Positions 45,601-57,345 are shown, numbered from the stretch's first letter. The stretch: DNA of 64,000 bases from Juglans regia (GCF_001411555.2 NC_049911.1:62001-126000), one strand, 5' to 3'. Numbers and translations are program-made. Notes: generated by a model not told the origin, from the sequence alone.

Positions 45601-46811
45601 AATTGTAAAGGGGTTTCTTCCCCCTATCGGCCTATAGGGCAAGCCCACGAGAGGCCACTAAGAAGTAAGTCAGAGAGCTCGGCTGGGGCCAACGACCCTC
45701 TTCTAAAAAGGAGTCAGTGAACTTCTGTAGAGTACTCAACCCATGAGCAAAACCCACCCATGCGTGGGGAAATCATACAGTAGGGGAAGATAAGACTCGC
45801 CGCCCTGACACCTCTACGATGACTCTACCCTCGTGAACCTGCGCAGGTAAGTGGGCAGAAAATATGGAGAACCCTTGATCTCTTGTCAGTAGGAATTGAG
45901 AGGCTTAATAAGGAACATCCGCAGGGTAAAGTGAGCCAGGGAGTCATGCCTCATCAATGACACCACTATCTGGACTCCATGTCGCATCAATGACACCACT
46001 ACCATTAAAGGATTCTGACAAATGAACAGTGGAAACAACATAAAGTTTAGCATCAGAGACTCCTCAGCTACCACCAAGGCCCCCATTCTCTGTGATTGTT
46101 TAAAGTGTGCAGGTGACAACTCAAATACTCGAGTTTCTGGAACCCAGCCCAAAGGCAAGCGAAACATGACATTCACAAGGTGTATATTTTACACTTACTA
46201 ATTCATTTGCACATATTATCATGTTCCTAATGTTTTGTTGTATTTTAGAGTTAATTATTAGTCCTTAATATAAATACTTTGTATTTTACTTATTTTCATT
46301 TTCACTAATATACATCTTTCACAAGTCTAGAATATACAAGAAACTTCTAGGTTTCTTTACTCGAGTATGGTATCAGTCGTTTTACCTTTACTCTTCCATG
46401 GCGTTGCCTCGACACAATCTTCCTGATGATGCTACCAGCCCTTGCCTCCTTCATCCCAATGATAATCCTAGGGTTTTCCTTTATGCAACTCCTTCTTGGA
46501 GACAATTATCACACATGGTCCCGATCTATGACCATGGCACTCTTGGCGAAGAAAAAATTAGGGTTTATTGATGGTTCGATTCTCAAACCAGCAAATTCGA
46601 CCGATCCTCTCTTTTCTCTATGGATGCATTGCAATAACATGGTAATTTCTTGGATCCTTAACTCTGTTTTGCCTGATATTTCTACTAGTGTTTTGTATAT
46701 CACCACTCTATATGAGATATGGACTTATCTGAATGAACATCTCTCTTAGAAGAACGTTCCTAGGATTTTCCAGTTACAAAAATCGATCTCCACTCTTTCT
46801 CAAGGCCAATT

Positions 46812-48918
46812 TTTGGTGAGTGCTTATTTTTTTTTTTGATAAGTAAAATATTATATATATATATATATATCAATAGAAGTAACCAAGTACACTGGACGTA
46901 TACAAGAAAAACACCTAGCCCATACAAGAAAGCCCATAATGACCCAAAAGCCCATAAAAACCTACCCAAAATAGACCAAACCCAAATTGGAAAACTATCA
47001 TTACAGCTCCCCGACCCCATCCCCTAGATTCCTTAAAAATAATCCTCAACTCGAACATCACAAAGCCCTCCCTTTACTATTCCCTCGACTTGAGCTACCT
47101 CCCTTAGCATCATAGTTAATTGCCCATGAAAGATTCTTCAACTCTCTACTTTTCTTAAACTTAGATTTGGTTTCAAGCGTGTGGCTCACCTCGATTGCAG
47201 AAATTGGTCTTCATATTCTCCCTGTTCTCCATATGAAAGTCTAAGGGTTTGTAGAAACCCATTATCTTTATTCAGAATCCAATCCGATGTTGAACCCGCT
47301 ACATCGTTGATAGGAGGAAGACAAACTAGGGGAATGACATTATCCCCAGCCACAGTACTCGACTGCACTCCCGACTCTAAATCTTCCACCACACGAGACA
47401 CCAACGACAATTCTAAACCTTCCCCCACACAAGGCACCAATGACAAATCCTTTCGCCAAATGGTTGCTCAACATCTATATGGTTGTTGTCCCCTCCATCT
47501 ATTACCATTGCAGATTCCTCCCCTCCATCAACATTGTGTGTATTTGCTCCACCCCTCGATGATTCTTACTGTGCTACTTCCTTAAGAGGGGAAGCACTAC
47601 CTTCTGTTGCCCCATTTGCATCTTTTACAAAAGGCTCGACTGTATCTTCCAAAATACTCGAGACCTTGGAGGGACCCCCGTCTTCAACTACAAATGAACT
47701 CTTGAACAAAAGGACCAACTTCATCTACAACTGGTTCCTGAGACCCTACAGCTCCTTCAGAAGGCATAGTGACACTGGCATGAACAAATATAGATGCCAG
47801 CATCCAATTACCCTATCCTTGACACACCTTTTGCCTGCACACTTGGTAGCACACTTGAACGCACGACTAGGTCCAATCCCTTATCTACTTTAATCATTAG
47901 ATCTCTTACAAAATCCATAACTCCAATTGGGATTTGACATCCCACAAGATTCCCTCCAACTCTCCCAATGTCACCTGAGGTCTTTTGTCTCCTACAAGTG
48001 CATTGCCCTTTCTTTCTACAGCTGAGCTAATCTCAGCCTGACTACTCGCTAATGACCTCAACACCGCTGCGTACGAAGCACCTTTGATTGAGGAAGGCCT
48101 TACCACTGTTTCTCCATCAACAAACTCCCCACTTCTAGTAGTGGCTTTGGATTCAGTGACACTTAGAATGGACTGCAGAAGGCCTTTCCATCCAATGCCA
48201 TTTGTGCCCTCCGGAATCACCAATAAACCTTTCCTCCTTCCATTTCAGAATTCAGAGAGCTGCAGAAAACTGCCCCTTGCATTAACTTGATGTTGAATGC
48301 TAAAAACTCCATTACCCATCCTTAGCTCTCTGGAGAAACCTTCATGGCAGTTAAGTTCTAAACAATCATCAATTCCTTTATCCACCCACGAAGTTGTCGT
48401 CATTGTCAAAACCCACTGCAAATCTATTACCACTGCTCCCTATTGTTCTCGCTACATCCTCTTAAGGTAAAAAAAAAAAAAGAACACAAATCTGAAGGAG
48501 GCCTTGAGTTAACGGATTTTTTGCAAAAAAAATCCCTGAGTTAACAGAGAAAACTACCAGTCGTCAGAGGATCACTGACGTCGGAGGCCAACAAAATGGT
48601 CGTTAGAATCCGTTGAAGCAGTCTGTATCGGTGACTAGTGGAAAGGCTCAAATCACAGTTTGTTAATGGAAGAGAAGCAGAAAAATCCCAATCGTCGGAG
48701 AAGGACCGACGTCGGAGACCCCACAACGGAGTTGTCTAGGTCAGTCGATCAGATCTGTGATGGAATCAAAGAGCACGGCGGCCGATGCCGTCAAAGAATA
48801 ACACAGAAAGAGTTCGCCGGCAAGGAACCAATGCCAACTGCCCTCAGCCAAGACGCCGGGGCTTGTCGGCCTCGTCTGTGACTGCAGTGTCCCTCTCTGA
48901 TTGATGGTGGGTGCTTAT
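46812..48918 (-). mobile_element. LINE inserted in Copia gag, ORF1 only, about 15-bp TSD
   Basis: GGTGAGTGCTTATTT ends at 46826 and GGTGGGTGCTTATTT ends near 48918, one mismatch apart, so they form the TSD. The element is read on the minus strand: its 3' end is the poly(T) run at 46827-46838, preceded in its own sense by TATAATATTTTACTTATC, a common plant LINE 3' end. The 2.1-kb body holds ORF1-like sequence only; endonuclease and RT are missing. Confidence 0.82.
47040..48440 (-). pseudogene. LINE ORF1-like protein, broken
   Basis: From the right: VKTQxxL-free N-terminal pieces at 48245-48433, with CLELNCHEGFSRELRMGNG and QHQVNARGSFLQLSEF; then VIPEGTNGIGWKGLLQSIL and ASYAAVLRSLAS at 47906-48223; later a C-terminal piece at 47186-47446 with NKDNGFLQTLRLSYGEQGEY, followed by LKNLSWAINYDAKGG near 47110. 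The pattern (IPEGxNGxGW, VGLSCEGxEE, SINYDSRGG) is that of a nucleic-acid-binding LINE ORF1 of trees; I know it by motif only. Confidence 0.6.
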
Positions 48919-49549
48919 TTCACTCACCTGAAAGCACTTTGGGATGAGTTAGTTAATACAAACTGGTTCTAGTCTGTTTATGTTGAGTTGTGAATAGCTT
49001 GAACTCTTATGTTCGACATGAGCATATTTTACAGTTCCTTATGGGACTGAATGAGTCTTTTCTTCAACAAGGGCTTAGATCTTTTTTATGGAACCCCTAC
49101 CACATCTCAACAAATTTTTCTCTTGTTCTACAAGAAGAGCAACAAAGAGAAATCTCTGTTACTTCTCTTCCATCTGTTGATGCACATGTCTTTGTTGCTA
49201 GGACTGATAACTCCAAATCTGTAAAGTCCTTTTCCAAGAAGGAAAAGCCAATGTGTAAACATTGTGGAATAACTGGACATATGGATTAGAAATGTTATAA
49301 ACTTCATGGATTTCCACCGAGCTACAAGCAAAAGCCATGACAACAATCTATGGCTAATCAAGTTGTCCTCAGTGATAACTCTTCACTAGTTGCATCTCCA
49401 TTTTCTCTAACTGAGGCTCAATATCAACAACTGCTGGCTATGCTTTACTCACAAAAATTTTTTATGATTCCACCCATTTTGTCAAATTTGTAGCCTCATC
49501 TTCCTATCCATTATCTAGTATTTTTTTTCCCACATCACTCATATAATAC

Positions 49550-50830
49550 TTCTCACTTTGTCTTTTCCTAATTGTTCATTTCGAATTCTTGATACAAGGG
49601 CAACAAACCATATGGATCCCTTAGTTAATTTTTTTACATCTATAACTTCTGTTGTCAATACCTCTGTTACACTTCCGAATGACCAATCTATTTCTATCAC
49701 ACATATTGGCACTATTCATATTTCTGAACATCTTGTTCTCCATGATGCTCTTTGTGTTCCTCATTTACATCCAAATTGATTTCTATCAACAAGCTCACTA
49801 AATCACTCACTTGTTGTTTTTTGTTTTCTTTTGACTTGTTTCTTATTCAGGACTTGATCAACTCGAAGCTGATTGGAGTGGGTAAGCAAAAAGGAGCTCT
49901 CTACATCTTGCAGAAACCAGGCTCTTCTTTTTCTTCTCCACTAACATTTTTTCCTGTTTCTCATAATGCAGTTTCTAGTTCCAACAATACCTTACTATCA
50001 TCTGTTTGTTTTACTTCTTCCAAATGTTAATTTTTTAAGCTTTGGCATAACAAATTAGGTCATCCTTCTACTTTAAGGACGATTTTCTTTAATAAAATTG
50101 TACGTGATTTGGTTATATCCAACAATCCATGTACAATTTGTCCATTAGCTAAACAGAAAAAATTTTCTTTTCCTATCAATAATCATTTAACTGATTTTCC
50201 ATTTGACCTTATTCATAGTGATGTTTGGGGACCTTCTTTTTTAACTATTGTTGATAATTGTATTCGGGCAACTTGGATTTATCTTTTTAAGCATAAACTT
50301 GAAGTTCATGTTCTCATCCAAAATTTTTTCAAGCTAGTCAAAACTCAATTCCACACAAAAATTAAAAAAAAAAAAGACCGTACTGATCATGATACAAAAT
50401 TTTTTATCTCTTCCTTTCTTAGCTCCAAAGGAGTTATTCATCAACACATTTATGTTGAAACTTAACAACAAAATTCTGTTGTGAAGAGAAAACACCAACA
50501 CATTCTCAATATAGCTCGGGCCTTATTGTTTCAATCTCACATGCCTATTAAATTTTGGGGTGATGCTGTTTTAATAGCCCCTTACATTATTAATAGGTTG
50601 CCTACTCCTATCTTAAACAACAAATCTCCCTTTGAGCTATTATTTCAGACTTCTCCCTCTTATGATCACTTGCAAACTTTTGGTTGCCTGTGCTTTGCTT
50701 CTAGTTTACAAAGATCTCGTAGAAAACTTGATCTCAAGGCTTGTACTTGTATTTTTCTTGGATATCCTTTTGGTATCAAAGGTTACAAACATCTTGATCA
50801 TACCTCAAATCAGTGTTGTGTCCAGACATG
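49550..50830 (+). pseudogene. Copia protease and integrase remnants
   Basis: Protease: FRILDTRATNHMDPLVNF near 49578, with DTRAT where DSGAT/DTGAT is expected, so the flap-side Gly is lost. After a frameshift the integrase zinc domain reads LWHNKLGHPSTLR, then CTICPLAKQKKFSF near 50135 (HHCC kept). The core begins FDLIHSDVWGPS near 50210 and includes DHDTKFF, stop, then [32 protein letters not shown] and FGCLCFAS. At least three stops or frameshifts are present. Confidence 0.8.
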
Positions 50831-51339
50831 TTGCGTTCCATGGACATGTCTTTCCTTTCAAACCTCACAATCTTTTCTCTCATCAATATGATTTGTCTTC
50901 TTCTTCAAAAATATCTCTCCCATTTCCTACTGAATCTTCAACATTAGACTCTTTTCCTATACCTTCAACCGCATCCTCACCTAATGCTAATTCTCTTGGA
51001 GACCTTATTCAACATAACAATGCCTCTCATCATGCCTATGTTCCTGAAAACATTGTTTCATCACCTATACAACCGAGGAGATCAACTAGAATCAGAGGTG
51101 CTCCTGGTTACTTGCAGAAATTTTATTGCAACTCCTCCTTTGTACACTCTAAATCAGTTTTTACAGTAGGTTCACACTCTCATTCCTCTCCTTCAGGTAC
51201 TAAGTATGATATTTCTAATTTTTCATCTTATGACTGTTTGTCTTCTCATCATAAATCTTTTGCCCTAGCTAGTATTGCTGATATTGAATTTGAGTTTATC
51301 ATCAAGCAGTTCAGCACTCTCATTGGAGAGATGCTATGA

Positions 51340-52840
51340 CTTTTGAGATTACAACTTTGGAAAAAAAAAATACATGAACATTTACTTTTTTCCCTCATGG
51401 CAAACGACCCATAGAATGTAAATGGGTCTATAAAATTAAGTATCGTGCTAATGGTTTTGTAGAACTATACAAGGCAAGGCTGGTCACCAAGGGTTATACC
51501 TGAAAGGAATGTTTAGACTATTCTGAAACCTTTTCACCTGTAGCTAAAATGGCTACTATTAGAACTCACTTAGCTATTGCTGTTGTCCAGAATTGACATC
51601 ATTCAATTTGATGTAAATAATACTTTTTTGCATGGTGATTTGTTGGAAGAGGTGTATATGAAGTTACCTCATACTTTTCATTTTAAAGGGGGTCCAAAGT
51701 TTGCAAACTAAACAAGTCTCTTTATGGTCTGAAACAGGGATCATGCCAATGGTTTTCAATGGCTTTCCAAGTTTTCTAACACTCTTCTTGATATGGGCTT
51801 TGTAAAGTCGAGAGTTGATTATTCACTTTTCACTAAGTCCCAAGGTCCCTCCTTCATTGATCTTCTTATTTATGTCGATGACATTTTGATAGCTAGCAAT
51901 GACTTACAATCTGTAGACTCTTTGAAATATTTGCTTGATGATAAAATTAAGCTTAAGGATCTTGGTTAACTTAAGTACTTCCTTGGCTTGAAGGTAGCCA
52001 GATCCCCATATGGCATCTCATTATGCCAACATAAGCATGAACTTAAGATCCTCCAAGATGCTAGTTTTCAGGTTGCTAAACCAGTTTCTTTTCCCATGGA
52101 GTAGAATATGAAACTTAATAAAGAAGATGGAGAATTGTTACTAGATCCAACAGCTTTTCGCAAGCTCATTAGTAGGCTTTTATATCTTACCATTATAAGA
52201 CCAGATTTGTCTTACTCAGTTCAAAGACTTAGTCAGTACATGGATCAACCTAGACATCCTCATTTGACTGTAGCTTATTAGATTCTACAATATGTAAGGA
52301 ATACTCCTGGTCATGGTTTTTTATGTCCAACTGACAATTCATTAACCATTAAAGCTTTTGCAGATTCAGTTTGGGCTTCTTGTCCTGACAGCTGTCAATC
52401 TACAAGTGGATATTGTTTTTTTCTTGGTAACTCTTTGGTTTCATGGAAAACCTAAAAGCAACCAACTATTTCCCGTTATTCAACTGAAGTTGAATATCGA
52501 TCCACGACATCTAGTACTTGTGAAATAGTTTGGCTCCTTACCCTTCTTTCTGATTTTTCAGTATTCCATACTCACAGTGCTAAGTTGTTTTGTGATAGTT
52601 GAGTTGCCTTACACATCGTTGCCAACCAAGTTTCTCACGAACGAACAAAGCATATTGAGTTAGATTGCCTTTTCATCCATGACAATATTCAAGCTAGAGT
52701 GATCAAGACTTTTCACCTTACCTCCCAACATAAACTTGCTAATGTTTTCACCAAAGCTCTTAGACATCAACAATTTCAGCATTTAATTACCAATATGGGA
52801 GTTCCAATCGATCTACGCTCCATCTTGAAGGGGGTATCAA
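51340..52840 (+). pseudogene. Copia RT and RNase H remnants
   Basis: RT begins [20 protein letters not shown] (near 51420) with ARLVTKGYT, stop, then [20 protein letters not shown]. The catalytic box is LLIYVDDILIASND near 51875, so YVDD is kept. RNase H: SRYSTEVEYRSTTSSTCEIV near 52470, then HERTKHIELDCLFIHDNI and LANVFTKALRHQQFQ near 52740, the usual Copia C-terminus just before the right LTR. Several stops interrupt. Confidence 0.82.
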
Positions 52841-53019
52841 GTGTATATTTTACACGTGTTAGTTCATTTGTACATATTATCATGTTCCTAATGTTTAGTT
52901 GTATTTTAGAGTTAATTATTAGTCCTTAGTATAAATAATTTGTATTTTACTAATGTTCATTTTCACTCATATTCATTTTTCAGAAGTCTAGAATACACAA
53001 ACTTCTAGGTTTCTTTACT

Positions 53020-53400
53020 TTGTTACATCTAGACCACAATTAAGATGATTGTTGATGTGACCATGGGGTGATGCCATGATTAGAACAATACAACTGGCTT
53101 TGGGGTTTTTTTTTTGCATATTGCTTGGACACAGTGGCGGTTGATATTGGCCCCCAGCTGGTTTGGTAAATTAAAATCCATATAAGTTTTATATATTATA
53201 TGTATTACCCATTTGAGAAAGTATTCAAGGTAGTTATATACTATTACTATACTATGAAGATGATCTTTTTGTTTTGGCTTCCCAAGCATCTCAAGTATTC
53301 TATTTAAATGATCTTGAGTTGGGAAATCAATAGTGAGTGACATAAAAACTTTCTCCAAGAAATATGTATGAAGTTATCCTCGAGGCGAAGAGACAAGACG
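53020..53400. other. Spacer right of the Copia element
   Basis: No gene is supported. A short poly(T) run near 53107 and AT-rich sequence are all I see. Confidence 0.4.
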
Positions 53401-54570
53401 AAAAAAAAAAGATGATCCTTCTACTGAAAAAGCATACCAAGAAAGTCAACCCGTCTTTAACTTGTTTGTAGATTTGAACCAGTATAAGATGATTTCATTA
53501 CATAGAGAAGATATTAAGGCTGAAATTGTTGATTCGACAATTGAGCAAAATGTTGAGTCATCTAAAGTATCTACAAATGATGAGGGCGAATGGTCAACTG
53601 AAACTGATACAAATGATTGACTTATTTTGTGTTCACATGACACTTAATGACAAATATTTTATGTAATGAATGTATTAGTGCTTTGAAACTATGCAACCAA
53701 AGAGGAAGGAAGTTCACATCTCATTTTCACTTGTTCCTAACTCTCCATCTAACTCAACACTAGAGATTAACTCTACAGAAGAAGGTAAAAATCTGATAGT
53801 CATTTTGTTTCAATTAAGGTAATTCATATATATTTCATCGTTTCTATAACGAATATTATATTCTTTAAAGTTAATAGTACAATCTCTTCAAGCTTGAGGC
53901 ACTACTAGACGTGACGTTGGAAAAATATCGTAAAGTATATAAGATTAAGGTTAACATTCCTGACGATCATACCGGAGGTGAATGACAACCATTAGCTTGA
54001 CTTGCATCGCATGTGGATGCTCTTACACGAATATATGCACTTTTGACTATAAGTTCATGGCAGAAAGTCCCTTTAGATGTTAAAGAGGTTATCAAGAAGC
54101 ATTATTTGATAATGTTTAAAATTTCTAGCTTTATAATATTATTTAATATGTATGCAAAATATAGAATATGCAAGTGATAATTTCTTTGTGTGTATATTTC
54201 TTCAAGGATGACTTCAAACTACATTTTGGTTTGAAGGAGGAGCGTAAGACTGTCGATGAGTTTATATGTAATGCATTTCACAAAAATAAGGCGCGATATC
54301 ATGAACATTATAATAAGTTTGTGAACAAAGAAGAGACACGCCAATATCCTTTTCAGGATGTCCAACTTTCCGATTGGGAAGAAATTTGTAACATATTTGA
54401 GGATACATCATATAAGGTAAATTAAATTAATTGTTTTGCGTGTCCTATTTTATAATTTCTGCTTCCTAATATTTGCAACTTCTATGCAGGAGCAAAGTTC
54501 TATAAACAAAACAAATAGATCGAAATTGGGATTCATCATAATGCAGATTTAAGATCTTTCCATCGCCTCC
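53400..54570 (+). pseudogene. En/Spm-type plant transposase remnant
   Basis: The segment 53446-53625 in one frame has an acidic end (SSKVSTNDEGEWSTETDTND then TGA). From about 53885, KISKVYKIKVNIPDDHTGGE and VPLDVKEVIKKHYL lead to DFKLHFGLKEERKTVDEFIC, HKNKARYHEHYNKFVNKEET and LSDWEEICNIFEDTSYK (54205-54418). This order fits the plant transposase (Ptta/En/Spm) family (IP..., VP..VK..I, RxRxWRxxLHKHY, PxxWxxLCxxF). An intron-like break (GTAAATTAAA ... GCAG) near 54416-54490 may be real. No CACTA termini were found. Confidence 0.65.
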
Positions 54571-54743
54571 CTAAGAAATTGTTAATACTATTTTTTTTTA
54601 TTGTATATAGCTTGTTATTTGGATGTATAGTAATGGCTTTATATCTCAACAAATATGTCTCTTGTAGTAAGAGTCATATACTAATTATAATATGATAAAA
54701 TTAGATGTTGCATCATGTACTGACCATTTATATTTTTCGGTCC

Positions 54744-55498
54744 ATGCTTCGATCTGCCCATCTAGCCGCTGAGCACTCTGGTCTTGGTCTGACCGTGTCC
54801 TAGTGGTGGCTGTGAGCAAGACCAAACCGGTCTCTCTTATCTACCAAGTCTACGATGTCGGGCATTGGTGCTTCATGGAAAATTATGTTCTAGAGCTCAT
54901 CGAGAAAGCTCCTCAAGTTCGTTTCCTTTCTTTTTTCTCTTCTCTCTGGGATTATTAATTTTCTTTTTTATTATATGCAATTGGCCTGCAACCAAACAGA
55001 GCATGAGTATCAAGGTATATATCTCTAAACGAATTATTCTTTTGGTTTATTTAAAGGTCCCAAATTATGAAAATTGTAAAATTTTCTTTTTTCTTTGGGT
55101 CCTTTTATAATAAGAGTTATTAACCCTAGTAGTTTTTCGTCATTTCCAGCTTCCAGACAATATCAAGTGGCATTTCATTGGGAATTTGCAAAGCAACAAG
55201 GCCAAGCCTCTTCTAGGTACGTTACTAAGAATGGACCATGTTGTTTTGGGTGACAAGCAAGCGAACCCTCTTTTCCTAGTAAGTAAATCAATCACATAAT
55301 TGGGTTTCTCTCTAGAAACTTTAAATTGTTTTAATTTTGCATTTTACTATGCTCTCTGTTGTGACGCACCGGGCAACTGAGTCATTTTCTTTTTCCCAAT
55401 TTGAAGATTTACATTCTAGAAGTTTTTGCAACGATGTGTTATTATTCATTAATTATCTTCTAATACTTTGCAGCTGGTGTACCAAACCTTGCAATGGT
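54744..55498 (+). pseudogene. YggS/PROSC-type PLP homeostasis protein, 5' fragment
   Basis: Three exon-like pieces. Exon 1 (54744-54916) reads MLRSAHLAAEHSGL, a frameshift near 54785, then DRVLVVAVSKTKPVSLIYQV, GHWCFMENYVLELIEKAP. Exon 2 (55150-55216), after TTTCCAG, reads LPDNIKWHFIGNLQSNKAKP. Exon 3 starts at 55474 after TTTGCAG with GVPNLAMV and then diverges. The family (pyridoxal-phosphate binding, alanine-racemase-like barrel) has AVSKTKP with the PLP lysine, FGENYVQE and WHFIGxLQxNK, all visible here; FGENY has become FMENY. The second half of the gene is missing. Exon 1 ends CAA before GTTCGT, where CAG would be usual. Non-functional fragment. Confidence 0.85.
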
Positions 55499-55754
55499 TT
55501 CGAGGTGGCTGCGCTTCATGCACGGAATGTGCGTAAATGGAAATGCAGAGAGCATGAGGGAATTGAGGAGGGAAATTGAGGAAAGCCTGAATACAGTGTG
55601 CTCCAATTTTTTGAATCAGTGCGTTTGCATTTTTCCACATCAGCCAGCATTTACACACCACTTACATGAGGCGCTTAAACTCAACATTTTTCATTTCGAT
55701 AAAGTTGGTAAGAAGACCAACTGCAAAAGACGATGTACATAGGACATGTTCCTT

Positions 55755-55940
55755 TTAAAGGATAGGCACCCCTGTTGATCCACTATGCACAATGTCTTCA
55801 ATACCCTTCAAAGGGCCTTCAATGTTTGCCCTAACAACAAGCTTCCCATCATATGTGAAGTAATCTTCCACCAGAGATGGTTGAACAAAGTGAGCAAAAC
55901 CGAGCAAACAGCTTCTTGAGTTGTTGACCAGGGCATATTC
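55755..55940 (-). pseudogene. Unassigned open stretch, exon- or cDNA-like
   Basis: The minus strand is open for about 62 codons without an ATG and ends TAA near 55755. It reads GFAHFVQPSLVEDYFTYDGK, LVVRANIEGPLKGIEDIVHS and GSTGVP. Composition and codon use look protein-like, unlike the flanks, but I do not recognise the family. A T-rich run stands beside it (near 55941). It lies between two other gene fragments. Confidence 0.35.
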
Positions 55941-55949
55941 CTTTTTTTA

Positions 55950-57050
55950 TTCGTAGATGTCAAATAGAAGATTGAGTACCAAATCCATAGATGTCAAATA
56001 AATTTGCCTTCACTGAAAAAATGGGATTAAGGGCTAAATTAGTTGCGCTAGTGCCTAGTGACCCAAAAATATAAAAGAAAAAAAGTATTAATCATCTAAA
56101 AAAACATTTTGTTGTACTAAGCTACATAACAGAAAACCTTAGATTCATTATTTGTATCAATTACATACCAACCAAGACAGAAAGATTTTCTTGTTAAAAA
56201 ACATAACTAAAGACATTTACTTCTCAGGACACCACTAAGCTACAGTTATAGAAGCCTGTACATAAAGGTAGAGTCCAGAAACCAGAAATTCTGAATCAGA
56301 ACATAATCGACATACAATATTATCGGTTTCATAAAAAAGAATGGGAACCAAAGGTCCAAAGAAAATATGCAAGATTTCCATGGGATTGCCTAAGTAAGAG
56401 ATAGATACCTTGAGTTAAGCTTCCAAAAACCCCTGAACTAACCTTCTAGAAGAAACTCCTTTGATGACCCCTCCTCTTGTCTTGTTCCACATTACATGAC
56501 ATATATACTCACAAAAGAGACAGATACCAAAGCATATATACTCACAAAAAAGGCAAAGATAATAAAGACAGAGAAAAATAGACATTGACATAGCTCATCC
56601 AATTCAGGATTTGTCATGTGATCCCATTACACACACATGAAGTGCCCTATAAACCTTGAAATTCAATGTGTTCAAAGTGGAAGTTGCAGCCTTTGAATTT
56701 CCAAATCACACAAATTCTGTAAAATACACATTCCAAAGACAAAATGAAACCTTGGGATACTAAAACGTAGAAAAAACTATAAAATGGAACAACACCCTAA
56801 TAGTAAAGCAATATTTACCTAAAAATTGGGTCTTAACCTTCACGGACGTACCCTTGGAAGATCTATGGGTACCGCATTTGCTGGAGCGAAACCCTTCCAC
56901 AATCATGTCCTGCCGCATATTCTAGAGAGCGAACATTTAGGTCTAGATGAGATTGTATAGATGTTTATCAGCTTGAAAAATGCAACCGCGAGGGGGCACC
57001 ACTGGGGAACCGTTGCTCCCGTGGAAAATGAAACGGCGCGTTTCATTTTT
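55950..57050. other. Intergenic region with one possible minus-strand exon
   Basis: Mostly AT-rich. On the minus strand 56820-56922 reads MRQDMIVEGFRSSKCGTHRS, then SSKGTSVKVKTQFL, ending before GTAAATATT, a possible donor. No partner exon or domain is recognised, so it is not called as a gene. Confidence 0.3.
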
Positions 57051-57109
57051 TCCTTCAGCCCTGGATTGCCCCCCAAAGCCCTTCTCCCTTCAATCATCTT
57101 CAACCCTCG

Positions 57110-57345
57110 AACTCATTCAGCAGTCCAACTCTCTCTCCCTCCCTTCGTCTTCCCCAAGAACTCAATCGATGCTTCGTCTTCCCTCCCTTCGTCTTCCACA
57201 TGAAATCCCTACCCTAAGCCCTACGAAATCGAAGTCGTCTTCCCTCCCTTCATCTTCCACATGAAATCCTTTCCCTAAGCTTGACGAAATCGAAGCCCTT
57301 ACCCCACGAAATCCCCCCTCCCTTCGTCTTCCCCAAGAAATGAAT
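57110..57345. repeat. Short imperfect tandem repeats, pyrimidine-rich
   Basis: CTCCCTTCGTCTTCC recurs at least four times with CACATGAAATCC and ACGAAATCGAAG blocks, spaced about 60-70 bp. Open frames on both strands here are by-products of the repeat. Confidence 0.7.

Larger units (their letters stand above)
37198..46178 (+). mobile_element. Non-autonomous Ty3/gypsy element, apparent Tat lineage
   Basis: 5' LTR about 37198-37888 and 3' LTR about 45601-46178. They share GAAGTAAGT, GAGAGC(C/T)CG, GGGGCCAACGA, CTGTAGAGTACTCAAC and AAAGTGTGCA(A/G)GTGACA. A TATAAAAG promoter box lies at 37675-37682. After the left LTR a TAGTGGCGTCGTATGTG string stands where the primer-binding site of such elements (TGGCGCCGTCTGTGGG type) is expected. 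Contents in order: gag, protease, a 15-bp minisatellite, about two copies of a ~470-bp tandem repeat, spacer, then an antisense ORF region (minus strand, 42.6-44.9 kb) before the 3' LTR. RT, RNase H and integrase are absent. The antisense ORF placement and the repeats fit the Tat group. No TSD could be fixed. Confidence 0.75.
46398..49340 (+). pseudogene. Copia gag, split by a LINE insertion
   Basis: ATG at 46398 opens MALPRHNLPDDATSP. After a frameshift the frame of 46426-46749 reads LLGDNYHTWSRSMTMALLAK, KLGFIDGSI and NNMVISWILNSVLPDIS (UBN2-type gag). A stop at 46747 follows. The reading SAYFTHLKALWDELVN resumes beyond the LINE at about 48905. The gag ends with a zinc knuckle CKHCGITGHMD, stop, KCYKLHG near 49255, with all C-C-H-C ligands kept. 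Confidence 0.8.
46181..53019 (+). mobile_element. Copia element with short LTRs, interrupted by a LINE
   Basis: The LTRs are about 180 bp: 46181-46361 and 52842-53019. Both start TGTATATTTTACAC and share CATATTATCATGTTCCTAATG, GAGTTAATTATTAGTCCTTA and ACTTCTAGGTTTCTTTACT. A primer-binding-site string TGGTATCAG is at 46368, and the polypurine tract GAAGGGGG lies just before the right LTR. Gag, protease, integrase, RT and RNase H follow in Copia order, all broken. A LINE (46827-48903) interrupts gag. The left LTR directly adjoins the end of the gypsy 3' LTR. No TSD was found. Confidence 0.88.
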
